Shown here in pieces: positions 32,995-37,414 of a stretch of 37,414 bases of DNA (position 1 is its first letter; the number at the start of each line of letters is the position of its first letter). The stretch is from contig JAGAIZ010000070.1 of the NCBI GenBank assembly GCA_017626325.1, positions 1 to 37,414 on the forward strand, read 5' to 3'. Made by a program: the position numbers and the translations under genes. Source of the DNA: Lachnospiraceae bacterium (GTDB lineage: Bacteria; Bacillota; Clostridia; Lachnospirales; Lachnospiraceae). The notes below the pieces were generated by a model. The model did not search any database, was not told the origin of the DNA, and saw only the letters and a program-made list of their open reading frames with translations.

Positions 32995-35310
32995 ATGAAC
33001 AGAAGAAGAACCTGTATATATGGCGTCGTCATGACGGGAATCATTTTGTTTTCCTGTGTTTTTATTGCTTTGATCGGATATATGAATTTCAAAGCAAATT
33101 ATCAGGAAATTAAGGATGCCGCTTATGGTGAAATTGCACATGAATTTGTAGAACAGATTGAGGATGCTTTAAGCTTTGGCAAGAGTCTGGAGAATTACTA
33201 TGGCATGGCAGAAGTTTTTGAACAGTGCAGGAAGCGTCTGGGAGAAGATACAGAACTGTTCGTAATCGATACGAAGGATAATTTCTGCTATACCGCCTTT
33301 GAAGAAGAGCGGTATCAGCAGATACAGCAGGCAATCCTTCACAGGAATTTTCAGCAGGCCAAAACACAGGAAGGAAGTATCCGGATCAACCATTATAATT
33401 ATCTGCTGAATGCCATTGAAAATGACAACGAGGTAATCGGTTATTATGTGGCAGTATATTCAGATCAGGTAATTGAAGATTTGCTGTCGGATGTGAGAGA
33501 AGCTGTGATCGTTCAGACACTGATCTGCACGGCGGCGCTGTTGCTTTTGTTTTTTGCAGGAAGTGTTCTTTTATCTCGTTTCCGTACGGTATGGACTAAA
33601 ACAGACAGGATACGGCATATTTATCCGCTGGCGCTTATTTTGTGTACGTTAATCCTGCAAAGCGCCTGTTCTTTATATGTCTATCAGAATAGCTATCGGG
33701 ATTGCATGATAGCAGGCGCGGATGAGATTATGACTCATTTGCAGGAATCGATTTCATCTCTTGTAGAAAGCGGTGTTGATTTAAAAGAGATTGACGGAGT
33801 ATCGGAGTATTTAGGGGAAAAAGTATCGCAGATGCCGATTCTGTGGAATATAAGGATTTCTGATGAAATTGCCAATGCGGCAGAAGAACGGGAGAATACA
33901 CTGTTAAAGCGTTATAGTCTGGATGGAGCGTATCTTACGCTGGAGGCGGAATTGTCTGCTGAATATATTCAGGATAAGATGACACAGAATGTTCTGGTGC
34001 TTGTCTCCACGTTGATTATTATGATGATATTGATTCTTGAACTGATGAAGCTTCCGGGTCTTAGTATGTATCTGGCAAGCGAAAAAAGAAACAGGGAATG
34101 TGACGAAAGCTATCTGCAGGTAAGCAATACGCTTAGAATCTCGGGCTTTCTGTGCAGTACGGCGGAATATATATGCGTACCTTATGCAGCAATGATGATC
34201 CGGGAATGGAATGAATCGGTATTAGGACTGTCAGTGGGAATGACTGCGGCGCTGCCCTTATCTTTAGAGTGTTTCATGCAGATGGCAGCCATGCTTATTC
34301 TTCCAAAGATAATCGGGAAAATGGATATACGCAGGGCATTGGCGATGTTCGGCGTATCTATGGCGGCTATTAATTTCGCAGCCTTTTTTGCTGACAGTGC
34401 AGCCGCCATCATATTGTTCCGCGGGGCAGCGGGCATTGCCTATGCAGGATTTAAGCAAATCTCCAACTATCTGATTACAAGAGGCTATCATACGGAATTG
34501 GAGAGAAGCCGCAATTTGTCCCAGGATAATGCGGGACTCTTAGCGGGCGTGACCTGCGGGGCAGGGCTTGGAGCCATTATCTGTGAAACCGCCGGATATT
34601 CCGCCACATTTCTTGTTTCTGCGGGTGTGTTCGCGGTATATCTGCTGCTGACACTATTTACAGTACCGTGGAAATGGCTGAAACAAAAACAAAGTGATGA
34701 AAAGAAGGCGGATAAAATAGGCGTGAAAAATCTTATCCGCATGATTTGCTCAAAGCAAATGCTCTGGTACATTGTGCTGATTGGTATGCCGTTAAATATC
34801 GGCGTACAGCTTTGCGTGACGTTAATCCCCGCAATCTGCCAGAAGGAAGGAATTTCTACGGCAATGCTGAGCTATTGCTATATCGTCAATGGAATTGCGG
34901 GGATTTACATCGGACCGGCATTGGTCAACGTTGTCAAAAAGAAGATGGGGATATGTCCGGCGATTGCTGCTGCAATGGCTTTGACAGGCGCTTCGCTGCT
35001 TCTGTTAAAGATGCCGCCGGCGGTAGTTATGCTGATGATTGCCAGTATGGTATTCGGCTTTTTGGATGGCTTTGCCACGCCCCTGTCTATGGATGAATTT
35101 ATGGAACTGTCTGTTGTGAAAAAGACAGTGACAGAATCTTCCGCCTTAATTATCTGCGTGGTGCTTTCCTATATATTAATGACGATTGCGCCCATGATTG
35201 CAGAAACGATGTTATTGGAAACTGACTTTTTTTTAAGTCCGCTGATGATCGGTGCAATCGCGTATTTTCTTGCGGCATTTCTTTTAATGCGGGCAAAAAG
35301 GAAACGATAG
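32995..35310 (+). CDS. MFS transporter-like protein with two N-terminal extracytoplasmic sensor domains
   Basis: The 771-residue protein starts with a helix (~5-30) and an extracytoplasmic domain (~31-165). A helix pair (~168-191 and ~208-230), a second extracytoplasmic domain (~231-326) and another helix (~328-353) follow. A core of some ten to twelve helices then begins near 375, reading as an MFS transporter (SVGMTAALPLSLECFMQMAA, GAAGIAYAGFKQISNYL). Both outer domains have the size and placement of Cache-like sensors. GAGGA precedes ATG 32995; ATG 32983 has a weaker ribosome site. It follows the orphan binding protein by 27 bases and is the last gene of the operon. I infer a sensor-transporter. 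Confidence 0.8.
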   Translation: MNRRRTCIYGVVMTGIILFSCVFIALIGYMNFKANYQEIKDAAYGEIAHEFVEQIEDALSFGKSLENYYGMAEVFEQCRKRLGEDTELFVIDTKDNFCYTAFEEERYQQIQQAILHRNFQQAKTQEGSIRINHYNYLLNAIENDNEVIGYYVAVYSDQVIEDLLSDVREAVIVQTLICTAALLLLFFAGSVLLSRFRTVWTKTDRIRHIYPLALILCTLILQSACSLYVYQNSYRDCMIAGADEIMTHLQESISSLVESGVDLKEIDGVSEYLGEKVSQMPILWNIRISDEIANAAEERENTLLKRYSLDGAYLTLEAELSAEYIQDKMTQNVLVLVSTLIIMMILILELMKLPGLSMYLASEKRNRECDESYLQVSNTLRISGFLCSTAEYICVPYAAMMIREWNESVLGLSVGMTAALPLSLECFMQMAAMLILPKIIGKMDIRRALAMFGVSMAAINFAAFFADSAAAIILFRGAAGIAYAGFKQISNYLITRGYHTELERSRNLSQDNAGLLAGVTCGAGLGAIICETAGYSATFLVSAGVFAVYLLLTLFTVPWKWLKQKQSDEKKADKIGVKNLIRMICSKQMLWYIVLIGMPLNIGVQLCVTLIPAICQKEGISTAMLSYCYIVNGIAGIYIGPALVNVVKKKMGICPAIAAAMALTGASLLLLKMPPAVVMLMIASMVFGFLDGFATPLSMDEFMELSVVKKTVTESSALIICVVLSYILMTIAPMIAETMLLETDFFLSPLMIGAIAYFLAAFLLMRAKRKR

Positions 35311-35395
35311 CCGGAAGGGAGGACTGGTCTTGCCGTCTATAGAAACAGGAATGGGAACACGCGCTTTCGAAAAATTAATATTTTTTATGTTTTGA

Positions 35396-35481
35396 AACCG
35401 ATTTATTGCTATATCAGATGGAAAATTATAACATTCTGTGAATCGGTTATGGTATAATAAAAATATTGTTTTACCAATATT
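35396..35481 (+). promoter_or_regulatory. hemZ promoter with flanking inverted repeats
   Basis: An extended -10, TGGTATAAT (hexamer 35453-35458), lies 46 bases before the hemZ start; no good -35 is seen. AACCGATT (35396-35403) is inverted as AATCGGTT (35441-35448) just upstream of the -10. AATATTG (35462-35468) is inverted as CAATATT (35475-35481) just downstream. Either palindrome could be an operator. No terminator for the preceding MFS gene is visible in this 194-bp gap. Confidence 0.6.
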
Positions 35482-35504
35482 GATATCTGGAAAGGAACAG
35501 CAGA

Positions 35505-37073
35505 ATGTTAATTGTTCAGACCAATAAAGCGAAATATGAATATGATATCCATTCTCTTGTCAAAGCCTTCTATCCGGAACAGGAAGTGAAGGTTTTGACG
35601 CCCGAATCAGTGATCAAAGACAGAAAAATAAAAGAAATCGAGCCGATGATGGAGATTGTATTCAGCGGGTCGGAGGTATTGCTGAAAATACGGAACGAAG
35701 CAGGAAAATATAGTTTACATAACAACAAAGATTTTGCGGTGGGATCTGATGATGCGGATTACGAAACTATACAGAAAGACGAGCAGAGGCAGGCAGAAGA
35801 AGGATGGCATGTGTATACATGGACAATCCCGGATCGGTTGTCGGATTCTGACTATAAGAACGCCTTCAAACGTTTCCTCTACACATCCCTTCGGGAAGAA
35901 ACAGGCGTTTCTTTGCCATGGGGCAACCTGACCGGAATCCGTCCGACGAAGATTGCCATGACCATGATGGAACAGGGGAAAAGGGAGAAAGAAATCGCAG
36001 CCTATTTGCGGGAGGAGCACCTGGTAAGCAAAGAGAAAACCAGACTGGGAATCGAGATCGCCAAGCGGGAGAAATCCCTCTTAGACCAGCTTCATTATGA
36101 GGACGGCTACAGCCTGTACATCGGCATTCCGTTCTGCCCCACCACCTGTTTGTACTGCTCCTTTACCTCGTTTCCCATCAGCGTATGGAAAGAGCGGGTA
36201 GGGGAGTATCTGAGCGCGCTGGAGAAAGAGATTGATTACATTGCCGGAGCTTACCGGGACAGAAAATTAGATACCATTTACATTGGCGGCGGCACGCCCA
36301 GCGCCCTGTCTGCGGCAGAGCTTGACCGGCTGCTTGCGAAGGTGCGGACGGCGTTTGATTTTACTTATGTGAAGGAGCTGACTGTAGAGGCAGGGCGCGC
36401 GGACAGCATTACGAGGGACAAGCTGCAGGTGCTGTATCGGCACGGCGTAACCAGAATCTCCGTTAACCCGCAGACCATGAAGCAGGCAACCCTTGATTTT
36501 ATCGGCAGGCGGCACACGGTGGAGCAGGTGGCGGATGCCTTCCGGCTGGCAAGGGAGGTTGGGTTTGACAATATCAATATGGACATTATCTTAGGCCTGC
36601 CGGGAGAAACGGCGGCGGATGTGCAGGCAACCGTTGATGCGATTAAAGAGTTGGAGCCGGACAGCCTGACGGTTCATTCGCTGGCGGTGAAGAGGGCTTC
36701 TAAGCTTCGCGGCTGGATTGAGCAAAACGGCATCGCCATGATCAATAATACGGAAGAAATGATGCAGATTGCAGCCCAGGGGGCCGCCGATATGGGGATG
36801 TTTCCCTACTATCTGTACCGCCAGAAGAACATGTCCGGTAATTTTGAGAATGTGGGATATGCCGGGGAAGGAAAATACGGTATTTACAATATTCTGATTA
36901 TGGAGGAAAAACAGACGATTGTGGCACTGGGAGCAGGTTCGATTACGAAAAAGGTTTATCCTGACGGAAGGATTGAGCGCTGCGAGAACGTGAAGAATGT
37001 AGCGGAGTACATCGAGAGAATCGATGAGATGATTGAGAGAAAACGGAAACTTTTATCCGACAGTACTGAATAA
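35505..37073 (+). CDS. hemZ: HemZ-type radical SAM coproporphyrinogen III oxidase-like protein
   Basis: The 522-residue protein has a ~165-residue N-terminal region typical of clostridial HemZ. The radical SAM core contains the cluster motif CPTTCLYC (Cys211, Cys215, Cys218), followed by SFTSFPI, IYIGGGTPSAL, ELTVEAGRADSI, RISVNPQTM and NINMDIILGLPGET. The C-terminal HemN-like part includes NMSGNFENVGYAGEGKYGIYN. AAAGGAACAG precedes ATG 35505. The annotated activity is oxygen-independent coproporphyrinogen dehydrogenation, but many HemN/HemW-like proteins have other roles, and no other haem gene is in the window. It appears to be a single-gene unit. Confidence 0.92.
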   Translation: MLIVQTNKAKYEYDIHSLVKAFYPEQEVKVLTPESVIKDRKIKEIEPMMEIVFSGSEVLLKIRNEAGKYSLHNNKDFAVGSDDADYETIQKDEQRQAEEGWHVYTWTIPDRLSDSDYKNAFKRFLYTSLREETGVSLPWGNLTGIRPTKIAMTMMEQGKREKEIAAYLREEHLVSKEKTRLGIEIAKREKSLLDQLHYEDGYSLYIGIPFCPTTCLYCSFTSFPISVWKERVGEYLSALEKEIDYIAGAYRDRKLDTIYIGGGTPSALSAAELDRLLAKVRTAFDFTYVKELTVEAGRADSITRDKLQVLYRHGVTRISVNPQTMKQATLDFIGRRHTVEQVADAFRLAREVGFDNINMDIILGLPGETAADVQATVDAIKELEPDSLTVHSLAVKRASKLRGWIEQNGIAMINNTEEMMQIAAQGAADMGMFPYYLYRQKNMSGNFENVGYAGEGKYGIYNILIMEEKQTIVALGAGSITKKVYPDGRIERCENVKNVAEYIERIDEMIERKRKLLSDSTE

Positions 37074-37147
37074 TGCTTGATGATGTAATGGAATAACCTA
37101 ATAAAGCGCCTAAAGGACAAACTTATTTTAATGAATAAGGATGAGGA

Positions 37148-37175
37148 ATTTGCCGGAGCGGGATTGGAACCGGCG
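37148..37175 (-). other. possible tRNA 3'-end remnant
   Basis: Read on the minus strand, this stretch resembles the T-arm and 3' acceptor half of a tRNA: GCCGG, loop TTCCAAT, CCCGC, then TCCGGCA. The T-stem has one mismatch. No matching 5' half (TGCCGGA or D/anticodon arms) is found in the window, so it would be a fragment, as left by integration or deletion at a tRNA gene. Confidence 0.35.
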
Positions 37176-37214
37176 GAGGAAATATCGTAGAATTTAGAGG
37201 GTAGTTGGCTGTGT

Positions 37215-37326
37215 GGCGGGTTGCCTGCCTGCTTTTTATTGTTTTTTAAATACAATTTAATTGAGAAATCAGCATTGAACAAAATCGCTGCGCGATGGCC
37301 TGCCGAGGCTGTGGCATAGCGATTTT
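37215..37326 (+). terminator. two hairpins in the non-coding tail after hemZ
   Basis: The 341 bases after hemZ hold no gene. GGCGGG (37215-37220) can pair with CCTGCC (37224-37229), with one wobble and a three-base loop, followed by T-rich sequence; this is a candidate terminator for hemZ. AAAATCGCT (37281-37289) pairs perfectly with AGCGATTTT (37318-37326) around an inner GCCT/AGGC hairpin and is followed by CTGTTTTCT; it could stop transcription from either side. CTGTTTT (37327-37333) with AAAACAG (37342-37348) adds a third small stem. Confidence 0.5.
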
Positions 37327-37414
37327 CTGTTTTCTATAACAAAAACAGTGGAAAGCAAGTCCTAAAAGTAGTATTGTTAAGTCACCACAACAAAACAATC
37401 AAACAGGATCGACC

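Overview
The window looks like a chromosomal segment of an anaerobic, low-to-mid GC Gram-positive of the Clostridia, most likely a Lachnospiraceae-type gut bacterium. This rests on gene content: a YtrA-type GntR regulator with ABC genes, cofactor-independent phosphoglycerate mutase, HemZ, a DUF6485-like Cys-rich mini-protein and AzgA-type purine permeases, together with strong AGGAGG ribosome sites and occasional TTG starts. The genus is inference. I see no insertion sequence, phage gene or CRISPR array.

Layout. (1) 1-3928: a TPR membrane protein, thiamine pyrophosphokinase (thiN) and phosphoglycerate mutase (gpmI), closed by an intrinsic terminator. (2) 4008-13095: a YtrA-like regulator behind a near-consensus promoter with a nested palindromic operator, then a YtrB/YtrC-like ABC pair, a MacB-type ATPase, an exported CARDB/NEW3-like protein, an FtsX/MacB permease and a lipoprotein. 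(3) 13141-14915: three 24-bp repeats, a leader hairpin that buries the enolase ribosome site, enolase (eno), and a long terminator hairpin. (4) 14930-28053: a tightly spaced 13-kb operon of eleven genes. (5) 28095-28841, minus strand: an orphan LytTR response regulator. (6) 28915-35310: a second four-gene operon. (7) 35453-37414: hemZ and a non-coding tail with hairpins and a possible tRNA 3'-end remnant.

The unusual part is blocks 4 to 6. Operon 4 combines a SpoIIE-type phosphatase carrying its own GHKL kinase-like domain, two STAS anti-anti-sigma-like proteins, an HD hydrolase, and four transport proteins. Two of the transporters, a DAACS-type symporter and a single-chain amino-acid-type ABC transporter, carry fused degenerate GHKL (RsbW-like) domains. 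No sigma factor is present. I infer a partner-switching circuit whose output is transport activity rather than transcription. The rest of the operon (two AzgA-family purine permeases and a lipoprotein 5'-nucleotidase) points to purine salvage beside amino-acid uptake. Operon 6 encodes a divergent alanine-racemase-like protein, a protein of unknown family, an orphan substrate-binding lipoprotein, and an MFS protein with two extracytoplasmic sensor-like domains in front of the transporter core.

Both operons begin with the same activator-site architecture: two 11-bp direct repeats exactly 21 bp apart, followed by a -10 element exactly 29 bp after the second repeat. One copy lies beside the LytTR gene. 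This is the spacing expected of LytTR regulators, so the regulator probably controls both operons as one regulon.
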